Shown: one piece after another, positions 1 through 9,130 of the stretch
Position numbering within the stretch: position 1 is the stretch's first letter
Layout of the letters: each line of letters opens with the position of its first letter
DNA from: Cytophagales bacterium
GTDB lineage: Bacteria > Bacteroidota > Bacteroidia > Cytophagales > Spirosomataceae
Length of the DNA: 64,000 bases
Direction: 5' to 3'
Assembly (NCBI GenBank): GCA_013298805.1
Contig: JAAFIU010000004.1
Location: 1 to 64,000, forward strand
Made by a program: the position numbers and the translations under genes
Notes under the pieces: generated by a model
Databases searched by the model: none
What the model was told of the DNA's origin: nothing
What the model saw: the letters and a program-made list of their open reading frames with translations, nothing else

Positions 1-2
1 TA

Positions 3-86
3 ATGAACGACGAAGTTGTAACCATAGAAGCACCCTATCCAAAAGATTTTGATGTTTTGGTAAAGCAGTTAGATAAGTTTTCGTAA
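3..86 (+). CDS. C-terminal tail of a CDS truncated by the window edge
   Basis: Open frame ...MNDEVVTIEAPYPKDFDVLVKQLDKFS* ends at TAA 84-86; the upstream part is outside the window. Confidence 0.4.
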   Translation: MNDEVVTIEAPYPKDFDVLVKQLDKFS

Positions 87-91
87 TTTTG

Positions 92-259
92 TAAGAAGCA
101 CTTTTAGAATAGATTTTGAATAAAGTGGATTTGTATTTTTTGATTAGCAGAATCGTATTTTTTAAGGAATATACAGCGTATCTTTTGTAAAAAATAGGAT
201 TTTGTTCATCGAAATAAGACGAAGTAAATGTGTCAAAATCTATTCTGAAAGGGCTTCTT
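92..259. repeat. Long imperfect palindromic element
   Basis: aagaagcacttttagaatagattttga at the left end matches the reverse complement of tcaaaatctattctgaaagggcttctt at the right end; the interior is also partly self-complementary. Confidence 0.7.
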
Positions 260-268
260 TTAATAAAA

Positions 269-341
269 GGCTTCGTAGTTCAATGGATAGAATGTGGGTT
301 TCCGGTACCTAAGATGCGAGTTCGATTCTCACCGAGGCTAC
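269..341 (+). tRNA. tRNA-Arg (anticodon CCG)
   Basis: Acceptor ggcttcg/cgaggct, D-arm gttc/gaat, anticodon stem tgggt/accta with loop ttCCGgt, T-arm with ttcgatt. Confidence 0.8.
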
Positions 342-411
342 AATTGTAATCCTAATTGTCTAATTATTAGATGATTAGGATTTTTACTTTTAAACCATTT
401 TCGTTTCAAAA

Positions 412-1107
412 ATGTCCGATCTAAAACAAGCCCTCCACCAACTCGCAAACCCTGAACGAGCCATCCAAATGGCTCGGTATTTCAAAACTGGAAAAGGTGA
501 ATATGCCGAAGGTGACGTATTTATGGGTTTATCCAATCCGCAAGTGCAAGCTTTAGTGAAGCAATATTGGAAGAACATGACTTTTGCTGATATTCAAGAA
601 CTTATTGATGATAAAATCCATGAATTGCGTTTTGCGGGTTTGTTGGTTTTAGTCGCTAAATTTCACAAATCTTCAGAAATTGAACGTCGAGAAATCGTTG
701 ATTTTTATCTCAAAAACGTAAAAAAAATCAATAATTGGGATTTGGTGGATTGTTCTTGCTATAAAATTCTTGGAAAGTTTTTAGTAAACAAAGACCGCCA
801 AATTTTGTACAATTTAGCCGAAAGTGGACACCTTTGGTCGGAGAGAATTGCGGTAGTTTCTACGCTCGAATTGATTCGGAACAGACAGTTTGCGGATATT
901 TTTCAATTATCGGCAAGATTTCTCACGCATCCTCATGATTTGATGCACAAAGCCTGTGGTTGGATGCTCAGGGAAGTAGGTAAGCGTGATGAATTGGCAT
1001 TGGAAGAATTCTTGGATGAACACGTCCATAAAATGCCTCGAACGATGTTACGTTACGCCATTGAACGGATGGAAGAAGGGAAACGATTGGGGTATTTGAA
1101 ACAGTAA
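412..1107 (+). CDS. DNA alkylation repair protein (AlkD-like HEAT-repeat family)
   Basis: ORF 231 aa; family-like HEAT-repeat pattern (NWDLVDCSCYKILGKFL, LMHKACGWMLREVGKRD). Confidence 0.85.
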   Translation: MSDLKQALHQLANPERAIQMARYFKTGKGEYAEGDVFMGLSNPQVQALVKQYWKNMTFADIQELIDDKIHELRFAGLLVLVAKFHKSSEIERREIVDFYLKNVKKINNWDLVDCSCYKILGKFLVNKDRQILYNLAESGHLWSERIAVVSTLELIRNRQFADIFQLSARFLTHPHDLMHKACGWMLREVGKRDELALEEFLDEHVHKMPRTMLRYAIERMEEGKRLGYLKQ

Positions 1108-1211
1108 ACAATTAACAGTGAACAGTTATCAACAAACTGAGATTAGTATTTAATAGTTTGAATACTTGAATGAATAGAAACTGTTTACTGTTAATTGATA
1201 ACTGTTTACTG
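1101..1211. repeat. Palindromic element (CAGTAAACAGTTATC family) between convergent genes
   Basis: cagtaaacaattaacagtgaacagttatcaa versus reverse complement of aaactgtttactgttaattgataactgtttactg; the left arm contains the stop codon of the upstream CDS. Confidence 0.75.
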
Positions 1212-1215
1212 AAAA

Positions 1216-1863
1216 TTATCCAATCGCCATTTTTACCAAATCAGCCGTGTTTTTGGCTTGGGTTTTCTTCATCATATTGGCTCGGTGATTGTCCACCGTT
1301 CTGATGCTTAGAAACAGTTTGTCGGCAATTTCACGACTGTTGTAACCTTGCACAATCATACCCAAAATTTGCTTTTCTTTGGGTGTGATTTTTTGGTAAA
1401 TAGGACGGTTTTTATCGTCTTGAGCTTCAACACTTGCTTTTGCTAATAACTCATCAATAATTACTTCCGAAATTTCTGGAGGAAAATACTTTCTGCCTTC
1501 CGACACAACTTTAATGGCTCGCATCAATTCTTCTTTACCTGTGTCTTTTAATAGATAGCCACTTGCTCCATTCTCGACAGAACTGATAATATACTCACGA
1601 TTGTTGTGCATTGAAAATATTAGAATTTTTACGGAAGGATAGTCGCTTGAAATGATTTTTGCGGCTTCTATGCCGTTCATTTTAGGCATTGTTAGGTCTA
1701 AAATAACCACATTTGGTAGTAAAATTCCTATTTTTTCGATGGCATCCAATCCGTCAGAGGCTTCTCCAACTACTTTTACGTCTTCTTCATCTTCCAAGAG
1801 CATTTTCATGCCCTTCCTTACAACATCGTGGTCGTCTGCTAATAATACGGTGATTGGGTTCAT
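1216..1863 (-). CDS. NarL/LuxR-family response regulator
   Basis: REC domain (LLADDHDVVRKGM, VVILDLTMPKMNG) plus LuxR HTH (TPKEKQILGMIVQGYNSREIADKLFLSIRTVDNHRANMMKK). Confidence 0.92.
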   Translation of the reverse strand: MNPITVLLADDHDVVRKGMKMLLEDEEDVKVVGEASDGLDAIEKIGILLPNVVILDLTMPKMNGIEAAKIISSDYPSVKILIFSMHNNREYIISSVENGASGYLLKDTGKEELMRAIKVVSEGRKYFPPEISEVIIDELLAKASVEAQDDKNRPIYQKITPKEKQILGMIVQGYNSREIADKLFLSIRTVDNHRANMMKKTQAKNTADLVKMAIG

Positions 1864-1913
1864 AAGTTTATTTTGTTTTTAGTTTGCAATTTGCGTACAG
1901 ACAGTATTTTACG

Positions 1914-3395
1914 TTAATTTTTATTTTGTTTATCTAATGGAATGCTTACACTGATGGTTGTTCCTTTGCCAATTTTCGATTGAATTTTGAATGAGCCATG
2001 TAATAATTCCGCCCGAGCTTGCATATTTTTCAATCCACTTCCGCCAACTGATTTTCGTTTTTTCTGAAGTTCAAAACCCTGACCATTATCGGTAATTTCT
2101 AATTTTACGAAGTTTTCGTTATTGGTTAGTTGAATATTTATCAATGCTGCTTTTGAATATTTCACGGCATTGTGAATGGCTTCTTGCGTAATCCTGTACA
2201 AGCAGGTTTCTATTCCTTCCGACAAACGAGCAAGTTTGGTTGCTTGAAAATCAATTTTAATTTCTGATATTTTAGAAACCTGTTCGCTCAAAATTCTGAT
2301 GGCTGGAATAACCCCGAAATCGCTCAAAACCGAAGGAGCAAGATTGAACGAAACGGTTCGAGTTGTTTCAATTGTTTCTTGAATGAGTTTCTGTAATTCT
2401 TCAAAAGATTTCTCTTGCTTTAGGCTCGTAAATTTAAAACTTTTGACCTTCTCGCTGTGCAATCGTAAACCCGTTAGCATCTGTCCAATTCCGTCGTGGA
2501 GGTCAGCCGCCAAACGTCTTCTTTCACTTTCTTGTCCTTCAATCAAGGATGCAGCTCGTACTTTTTCTTCTGCTAATTGAAGTTTATATTTTTCTTCAGT
2601 AGCTTGTACCAATGCTTCCCGAGTTTTTATTAGAGTTTCATTCGTTTGTCGTAAATTACTTTCCGAGTCGGTTATTTTTTTGATAACTAATCGGATATTA
2701 TTTGCCATCGGGCGGAAAATAAATGCTCCTTCTAACACTAAAATACTGAATAATAAAATGAATAAAAAAAGCTCAACTTTTTTGGTTGTATCTACTCTGT
2801 TTCTGGATTCTAAATCGTACTGAAATACAATTTTATTCATAATTTGCAAAAATGCTCTTTCATTTACAAGTATTTGGTTAAGAGAGTTTTGTAGTGTTTC
2901 TTTTTGGTTTTTAACGGGACTCTGAATTGCTTTATTTATATTTTTGGCATTTAATAAAATTACATTGAAAATGGGGTCGATAACCCGAAACATACTGTCT
3001 ATTTTTGGACTATTTCTTACGGTGTAGCTTTTGCCATCGGTCTTGAGGTTTTTATTCTTTAATCCTTCGTGACTTTCTTCCCATTGGATAATAATCTCTT
3101 TAATGTCATTGGAGTAATACTCTGCATCGGCTTGAAAAACTCGTGGACGACATAATAAAATAGCGGTTTTTGATAATCTTTGACTCAACATCCTTTGTCG
3201 CCCTGCGATATTAACCACGTGCGAATCGTCAAGTAAAGAGTTTAAAAACACTTGAATTAATATTTGCCCTATTAAAGACAATAACGCTACCGCTAAAAGT
3301 GCGATAACGTACAGTCGAGTTAGTCGTTGAAATATTTGAGCATCAAGTGGGTTTGTTCCTTGATACGTAAGTTTTTTATAGATTTTTTTTATCAT
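1914..3395 (-). CDS. Sensor histidine kinase, PilJ/NarX-like sensor region plus HisKA_3/HATPase
   Basis: HVVNIAGRQRMLSQRLSKTAIL (NarX P-box-like), ERRRLAADLHDGIGQMLTGLRLH, N-box and G-box (ITDNGQGFE..GGSGLKNMQARAELL). Confidence 0.9.
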   Translation of the reverse strand: MIKKIYKKLTYQGTNPLDAQIFQRLTRLYVIALLAVALLSLIGQILIQVFLNSLLDDSHVVNIAGRQRMLSQRLSKTAILLCRPRVFQADAEYYSNDIKEIIIQWEESHEGLKNKNLKTDGKSYTVRNSPKIDSMFRVIDPIFNVILLNAKNINKAIQSPVKNQKETLQNSLNQILVNERAFLQIMNKIVFQYDLESRNRVDTTKKVELFLFILLFSILVLEGAFIFRPMANNIRLVIKKITDSESNLRQTNETLIKTREALVQATEEKYKLQLAEEKVRAASLIEGQESERRRLAADLHDGIGQMLTGLRLHSEKVKSFKFTSLKQEKSFEELQKLIQETIETTRTVSFNLAPSVLSDFGVIPAIRILSEQVSKISEIKIDFQATKLARLSEGIETCLYRITQEAIHNAVKYSKAALINIQLTNNENFVKLEITDNGQGFELQKKRKSVGGSGLKNMQARAELLHGSFKIQSKIGKGTTISVSIPLDKQNKN

Positions 3396-3513
3396 AGTAT
3401 GGGCTATGTAAAAAATATTACGTACTAAGTCCTAAGTGTTTGGGGAAATACAAATAATTTGGGGACATTTATACTTAATACTTGATACATAGGACTTTTT
3501 ACACGACTCCTTA

Positions 3514-3864
3514 TTATTCCATTCCAATAAAAATTTGTCCGTTTTCTACTTTTATCGGATAAGTTTTAATTACGTAATCATCGCCACTCAAACATTCGCC
3601 TGATTTTAGAGAAAATGTTTTTTTGTGGAATGGACAAGCTACTTTTGGTTCGGCTTCAGCACCTGTTGAACCAATCATTCCTCTTGATAAAGCCATTTGC
3701 TGACGGTGCGGACAAAGGTTTTGGGTTGCGTACCACTCGCCACGTCTGGCAAAGTTGTAAATCGCTACTTGTTCGCCTTCAATTAATGCACAAGCACCAC
3801 CATCGGCAGGAATATCTTCTGTATTGCACGCTAAGTGCCAAGTTATTGTCTGTTCTAAAACCAT
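3514..3864 (-). CDS. nirD: Nitrite reductase small subunit (Rieske-type)
   Basis: NLCPHRQQMALSRG...VACPFHKKTFSLKSGECL; next to nirB. Confidence 0.92.
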   Translation of the reverse strand: MVLEQTITWHLACNTEDIPADGGACALIEGEQVAIYNFARRGEWYATQNLCPHRQQMALSRGMIGSTGAEAEPKVACPFHKKTFSLKSGECLSGDDYVIKTYPIKVENGQIFIGME

Positions 3865-3872
3865 GATATATT

Positions 3873-3955
3873 TTATTTGTGATTTAGTGATTTAGTGAAT
3901 GGTGATTGATGAAAAAAATAATCACTAAATCACCATTCACTAAATCACAAATAAA
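3873..3955. repeat. Palindromic element between nirB and nirD
   Basis: tttatttgtgatttagtgatttagtgaatggtgatt / aatcactaaatcaccattcactaaatcacaaataaa. Confidence 0.8.
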
Positions 3956-3958
3956 AAA

Positions 3959-6466
3959 CTATTTCCATTCTGCGGCTTTTACCATTTCACGCATTGGTTC
4001 AAATTTAGCATTGGGGTCTTTTACTTTCGGAGCATTTACGAAATGCGTAAAACGCTTACGTAATTCTGGATTTTCTACTACTTCTTTCCACTCACATTTG
4101 TAGGCTTCTACCAAAAGATTCATTTCAGCATCCCAAGTTTCGCCCATGCCCAAAACGTCGTCAATTACTACTGATTTCAGATAATTGATGCCACCTTCCA
4201 TTTTGTCTAACCACGGAGCAGTACGAGTTAACGGTTCGGCGGTTTTGATATAAAACATCAAGAAACGGTCGATGTATTGTAAACAAGTTGCCGAGTCAAT
4301 ATCAGTTGCCAATAATTCTGCGTGACGTGGTTTTACGCCACCATTTCCGCAAACGTATAAGTTCCAACCTTTTTCAGTGGCAATAATTCCGAAGTCTTTC
4401 GACTGAGCTTCGGCACATTCACGAGTACATCCCGAAACTGCTGATTTTAATTTGTGCGGAGAACGTAAACCACGATAACGTTCTTCAACTTCAATGGCAA
4501 AACTGACGGCATCTTGCACACCAAAACGACACCAAGTTGAGCCGACGCATGATTTCACGGTTCTTAAAGACTTTCCGTAAGCATGACCCGACTCGAAACC
4601 TGCGTTTACTAATTCTTCCCAAATCTCAGGTAAATCACTCACGTGAGCTCCGAATAAATCTATTCTTTGTCCGCCCGTAATTTTGGTATAGAGATTATAT
4701 TTTAAAGCAACTTGCCCGATGACAATCAATTTCTCAGGTGTAATTTCTCCCCCTGGAATTCTTGGAACGACTGAATACGTACCGTTTTTCTGAATATTGG
4801 CCAAGAAACGGTCGTTAGAATCTTGGACGGTGGCGTTACCTTTTTCCAAAATCATTTCGTTCCATAAACTGGCAATGATAGACGCTACGGCAGGTTTACA
4901 AACTTCGCAACCATCGCCTTTTCCTAAATGGTCTAAAACGTCATTGTAAGTTTTGTAGCCTTTGATTTTAACTAAATCGAATAATTCTTGGCGAGTATAA
5001 TCAAAGTGTTCGCAGAGAATATTTCTCACAAAAACACCTTGCGACTTCATGGTTTCGTTGATTAAGTCTTTCACCATTGGTACGCAACCACCGCAACCCG
5101 TTCCTGCTTTTGTGCATTTTTTGATGCCGTCGAGCGTAGTAACTTTATTTTCAATGATTTCGTGGCAAATTCCGCCTTTCGTAACGGCTTCGCAAGAACA
5201 AATCAAGGCTTCGTCTGGCAATGCCATCACACCCGATGCTCCACCTTCCGAACCACCTCTTGCTCCCAGCATCAAATCTTCAGGGTCGGCAGGAAGAATG
5301 GTTTTGTTTTTAGTATTTTGCAAAAGCATATTATACTGCTCGGCATCGCCCACCAGAACGCCGCCTAACAAATATTTACCATCATTGGAAATATTGATTC
5401 TTTTGTAAATTCCTTTTGCCGAATTTTCAAATACAATCGTCTGAGCGTTTGGTTCTTGAATGAAAGCATCACCAAAACTTGCTACGTCAACCCCAATTAA
5501 TTTCAATTTAGTTGACATATCGAAGGGCATGAATTCTTTTTCGCCGCCTATAATTTTAGTAGCAACTACTTCAGCCATTTCATAACCTGGGGCAACCAAA
5601 CCATAAATCATGTGGTGAGCCAAAGCACATTCTCCAATCGCAAAAATGTTTGGGTCAGAAGTTTGTAAAGCATTATTGACCACAATTCCACCACGAATTC
5701 CCACTTCCAAACCTGCTACTTTCGCCACTTCGTCACGTGGTTTGATACCCGCCGAAATTACCAACATATCAACATCCAAACGAGAACCGTCCGCAAACTG
5801 CATGGCTTCGATAATGCCATCACCCACAATTTCTTGCGTATTTTTATTCAAATGGATTTGTAAACCCAGTGTTTCTAATTTTGCTTGTAAAACTCTCGAA
5901 CCCGCTTCATCAATTTGTCTTGGCATTAGTCTCGAAGCAAATTCTATCACGTGAACTTCTTTCAAGCCTAAGTCTAAAAGAGCTTTTGCTGCTTCCAAGC
6001 CTAAAAGACCGCCGCCAATTACTGCTCCTTTGGTTGCTTTTTTGGCGTGGTTTTGCATCAAATCCAAATCTTCAATGGTTCTGTAAACAAAAACACCATC
6101 TTTTTCAACGCCTGGAATTGGTGGCACAAATGCTCCCGACCCCGTTGCCATTACTAAATAATCGTATCCTTTAACCAAGCCATGATGCGAACGAACCGTT
6201 TTTGCTTCACGGTCAATATCTACAATTGGGTCTGATAATATTAGATTAATATCGTTTTCTGCATACCACGATGTTGGTGCCATTGTCAAATCTTCAACTG
6301 TTTTTCCAGCAAAGTATTCTGATAAATGTACACGGTCGTAAGCAGGACGAATTTCTTCTCCGAAAACGATTATTTCAAATTTCTTAGCTATGTCTTTGGC
6401 TATGAGTTTTTCACAAAACTTATAGCCTACCATTCCATTTCCAACGACAACAATTTTCTTTTTCAT
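3959..6466 (-). CDS. nirB: NAD(P)H-dependent nitrite reductase large subunit
   Basis: FAD/NAD domains, BFD-like CSCEAVTKG..GTGCGGCVP, siroheme/4Fe-4S motif CTRECAEAQSKDFG... Confidence 0.95.
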   Translation of the reverse strand: MKKKIVVVGNGMVGYKFCEKLIAKDIAKKFEIIVFGEEIRPAYDRVHLSEYFAGKTVEDLTMAPTSWYAENDINLILSDPIVDIDREAKTVRSHHGLVKGYDYLVMATGSGAFVPPIPGVEKDGVFVYRTIEDLDLMQNHAKKATKGAVIGGGLLGLEAAKALLDLGLKEVHVIEFASRLMPRQIDEAGSRVLQAKLETLGLQIHLNKNTQEIVGDGIIEAMQFADGSRLDVDMLVISAGIKPRDEVAKVAGLEVGIRGGIVVNNALQTSDPNIFAIGECALAHHMIYGLVAPGYEMAEVVATKIIGGEKEFMPFDMSTKLKLIGVDVASFGDAFIQEPNAQTIVFENSAKGIYKRINISNDGKYLLGGVLVGDAEQYNMLLQNTKNKTILPADPEDLMLGARGGSEGGASGVMALPDEALICSCEAVTKGGICHEIIENKVTTLDGIKKCTKAGTGCGGCVPMVKDLINETMKSQGVFVRNILCEHFDYTRQELFDLVKIKGYKTYNDVLDHLGKGDGCEVCKPAVASIIASLWNEMILEKGNATVQDSNDRFLANIQKNGTYSVVPRIPGGEITPEKLIVIGQVALKYNLYTKITGGQRIDLFGAHVSDLPEIWEELVNAGFESGHAYGKSLRTVKSCVGSTWCRFGVQDAVSFAIEVEERYRGLRSPHKLKSAVSGCTRECAEAQSKDFGIIATEKGWNLYVCGNGGVKPRHAELLATDIDSATCLQYIDRFLMFYIKTAEPLTRTAPWLDKMEGGINYLKSVVIDDVLGMGETWDAEMNLLVEAYKCEWKEVVENPELRKRFTHFVNAPKVKDPNAKFEPMREMVKAAEWK

Positions 6467-6895
6467 ATTAAGATTTTGTCAAAATGATTAATAAATAAGA
6501 AGGTATTAAGTGTTTTTTGAAGCTAATAAATAAGCAATATTTTAATATTGAGTATAAATACTTATCAGATATTCAATCGTCTTAATTACTCATACTTCTT
6601 TAGTTATTTAAGTTATGTATATCTTTAAATTGAGTGTTTATGACTATTTCAAGATAAAATTTAACAATTTAATAATTGCATTTATTTTATAACCTGTTTT
6701 TGATAATTTTCTGATAAATGCTTGATTTATGGTTCAAATTTAAACCTAAAAATTGATAATTTGCAATTATTTTGAAAAAATTAATTAAAAAATGAACTTA
6801 AATTTTGGATTTTAACATTTTTATGCAACTTTTGTATCGAAATCAATACTAAGTATTTATGATCAGTCAAATACAGAGTAAAAAAACTTAATAAT

Positions 6896-7651
6896 ATGAA
6901 TATTCCAAGATTAACTTTAATTGGTGCTGGCCCAGGGGATATTGAGCTAATTACCCTAAAAGGAATAAGAGCTATTAAGACGGCTGATGTGATTTTATAC
7001 GATGCTCTTGCCAATGAAGAATTATTGGAATATGCCAGACCAGATGCTTTAAGAATTTATGTAGGTAAACGTTTAGGAAAATATGTTTACACACAAGAAG
7101 AAATTAATTATAAGATTGTAACACTTGCTTTGGAATACGGACACGTGGTAAGATTGAAAGGTGGTGACCCATTTGTGTTTGGAAGAGGCTTTGAAGAAAT
7201 AGAATACGCTAAAGCTTTTAATGTAGAATGTGAAATTGTTTCGGGAGTGACCTCAGCCATTGCGGCACCTGCTTCGGTGGGAATACCAGTAACCAGTAGA
7301 GGTTTTTCGGAAAGTTTTTGGGTGATAACAGGAACAACTAAAAAAGGAGAATTGTCGAGAGATATTTCATTAGCCGCTCAGTCAAGTGCCACGATTGTGA
7401 TTCTGATGGGAATGAGTAAGCTATCTGAAATTTGCGAAATATTTGTAGAAAACGGAAAAGCTGAAATGCCAATGGCAATTATTCAGAACGGAACTCGCAG
7501 AAATGTAAAATCAGTAGTAGGAACAGTTTCCACGATTGTCGAAAAAACAATAACTGAAAAAATATCAAATCCTGCCGTTATCGTTATCGGTGAAGTGGTT
7601 AGTTTAAGTGAAAAATTTGCTGATGTATTGGCATATACAAACAAAATTTAG
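6896..7651 (+). CDS. cobA: Uroporphyrinogen-III C-methyltransferase
   Basis: LIGAGPGDIELITLKGIRAIKTADVILYDALAN; VRLKGGDPFVFGRGFEE. Confidence 0.95.
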   Translation: MNIPRLTLIGAGPGDIELITLKGIRAIKTADVILYDALANEELLEYARPDALRIYVGKRLGKYVYTQEEINYKIVTLALEYGHVVRLKGGDPFVFGRGFEEIEYAKAFNVECEIVSGVTSAIAAPASVGIPVTSRGFSESFWVITGTTKKGELSRDISLAAQSSATIVILMGMSKLSEICEIFVENGKAEMPMAIIQNGTRRNVKSVVGTVSTIVEKTITEKISNPAVIVIGEVVSLSEKFADVLAYTNKI

Positions 7652-7689
7652 ATTACAGATTTTATCAAGCATTTATAAAAATATAGATT

Positions 7690-8985
7690 ATGAATAATTC
7701 TCAAAAACCTTTGGACTCGCTCAACGTATTTTCTTTCAAAGGGATACAAATGCAAACTTTTCACATTACTTGGATTACCTTTTTCTTTTGCTTCTTCGGA
7801 TGGTTCGGTATTGCTCCATTAATGAAAATCGTAAAAGATGACCTCGGACTAACAAAAAGTCAAATCGGTAATATCATCATTGCGTCGGTTTCAGCAACAA
7901 TTTTTGCACGCTTGCTTATCGGTCGCCTTTGCGATACGATTGGTCCACGATTGACTTACACTTGGTTGTTGGTTTTTGGGTCAATTCCAGTAATGACCAT
8001 TGGCTTGGCAGAAAGTTATGAGAGTTTTTTATTGTTTCGTTTAGCCATAGGCGTTATTGGAGCATCCTTCGTTATTACACAATATCATACTTCGGCAATG
8101 TTTGCTCCTAAAATCAAAGGAACTGCCAATGCAGTTGCAGGTGGTTGGGGAAATCTTGGTGGAGGAATTACCAATATGGTTATGCCATTAGTTTTAGCAG
8201 GTTTTGTTGGCTTGGGATATTCAAATCCTCAAGCTTGGCGTTATGCCATGATTCTACCAGGTGCAATGTTAATAGTAATGGCTTTTGTTTACTATAAATT
8301 CACGAAAGATACGCCAGCAGGTAATTATTCAGAAATTGAGCGTGACACAACAACACAAGCGAAAGGTTCATTTATTTCGGCAGCTTCTGATTATCGTACT
8401 TGGATTTTGTTTATAGCTTACGGAGCGTGTTTTGGGATTGAAATCACTTTTGATAACGTAGCGGCACTTTATTTCTCTGAAAACTTCTCATGCGACCTTA
8501 AAACGGCAGGACTTTTAGCAGGTGTGTTTGGTTTTATGAACATCTTCGCTCGTGCCGTTGGTGGTATCGTAGCCGACAAAGTAGGTAGCACTTACGGAAT
8601 GAGAGGAAAAGGCTGGTTGTTAGCAGGTTTGTTGGTCATGGAAGGATTTGGAATTATTCTTTTTGCTCAAACAGGTTCAATTGCAATGGCAGTGATGGCA
8701 ATGTTAGGTTTTGCTTTATTCTTGAAAATGGCAAACGGAGCAACTTATGCAATTGTACCATTTATCAATACTAAAAATGTAGGTTCAGTGGCAGGAATTG
8801 TAGGAGCAGGTGGAAATTTAGGTGGAGTTTTAGCAGGTTTTCTTTTCAAATCAGAAACGATTTCTTACGCTCAAGCTTTTATGTACATCGGATTTGCCGT
8901 AGCAGTGATTGGAGCAATAACCGCTTTAATCAAATTTGACAAAAAGCAATTGGCTGAAACAAATGCTGTTTTGGCTGTCGCTTAA
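7690..8985 (+). CDS. NarK/NasA-type MFS nitrate/nitrite transporter
   Basis: 12-TM MFS; GGWGNLGGGITN and GAGGNLGGVLAGF nitrate-signature motifs; gene context. Confidence 0.9.
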   Translation: MNNSQKPLDSLNVFSFKGIQMQTFHITWITFFFCFFGWFGIAPLMKIVKDDLGLTKSQIGNIIIASVSATIFARLLIGRLCDTIGPRLTYTWLLVFGSIPVMTIGLAESYESFLLFRLAIGVIGASFVITQYHTSAMFAPKIKGTANAVAGGWGNLGGGITNMVMPLVLAGFVGLGYSNPQAWRYAMILPGAMLIVMAFVYYKFTKDTPAGNYSEIERDTTTQAKGSFISAASDYRTWILFIAYGACFGIEITFDNVAALYFSENFSCDLKTAGLLAGVFGFMNIFARAVGGIVADKVGSTYGMRGKGWLLAGLLVMEGFGIILFAQTGSIAMAVMAMLGFALFLKMANGATYAIVPFINTKNVGSVAGIVGAGGNLGGVLAGFLFKSETISYAQAFMYIGFAVAVIGAITALIKFDKKQLAETNAVLAVA

Positions 8986-9054
8986 TGAGTGAGTTTCCAG
9001 CGATGAGTTATGCAGTAATTTATTACTTATTACTCAAAGCTAAACTATAAAAAA

Positions 9055-9084
9055 GCCCAAACAAGATGGGGGTCTTGTTTAGGC
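9055..9084 (+). promoter_or_regulatory. Leader hairpin with TGGGGG hexaloop upstream of the porin gene
   Basis: gcccaaacaaga-TGGGGG-tcttgtttaggc, 12-bp stem with one mismatch. Confidence 0.6.
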
Positions 9085-9130
9085 ACAAATTGCTTAACTC
9101 TGTTAAAATTTCACAATCAATCACAAATGT

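Noticed and set aside
5049-5408. Plus-strand ORFs of 60-119 aa antisense to nirB (5049-5408, 5162-5368, 5646-5954, 5869-6174)
   Set aside because: No recognisable domains or start context; mirror open frames of a strongly supported conserved gene
9055-9084. Considered the TGGGGG hairpin as an ordinary intrinsic terminator
   Set aside because: No T-tract follows on the plus strand; the reverse strand has a T-run for this copy but the second copy at 10854 does not. The exact loop sharing is not explained by termination, so it is kept as a regulatory candidate with moderate confidence
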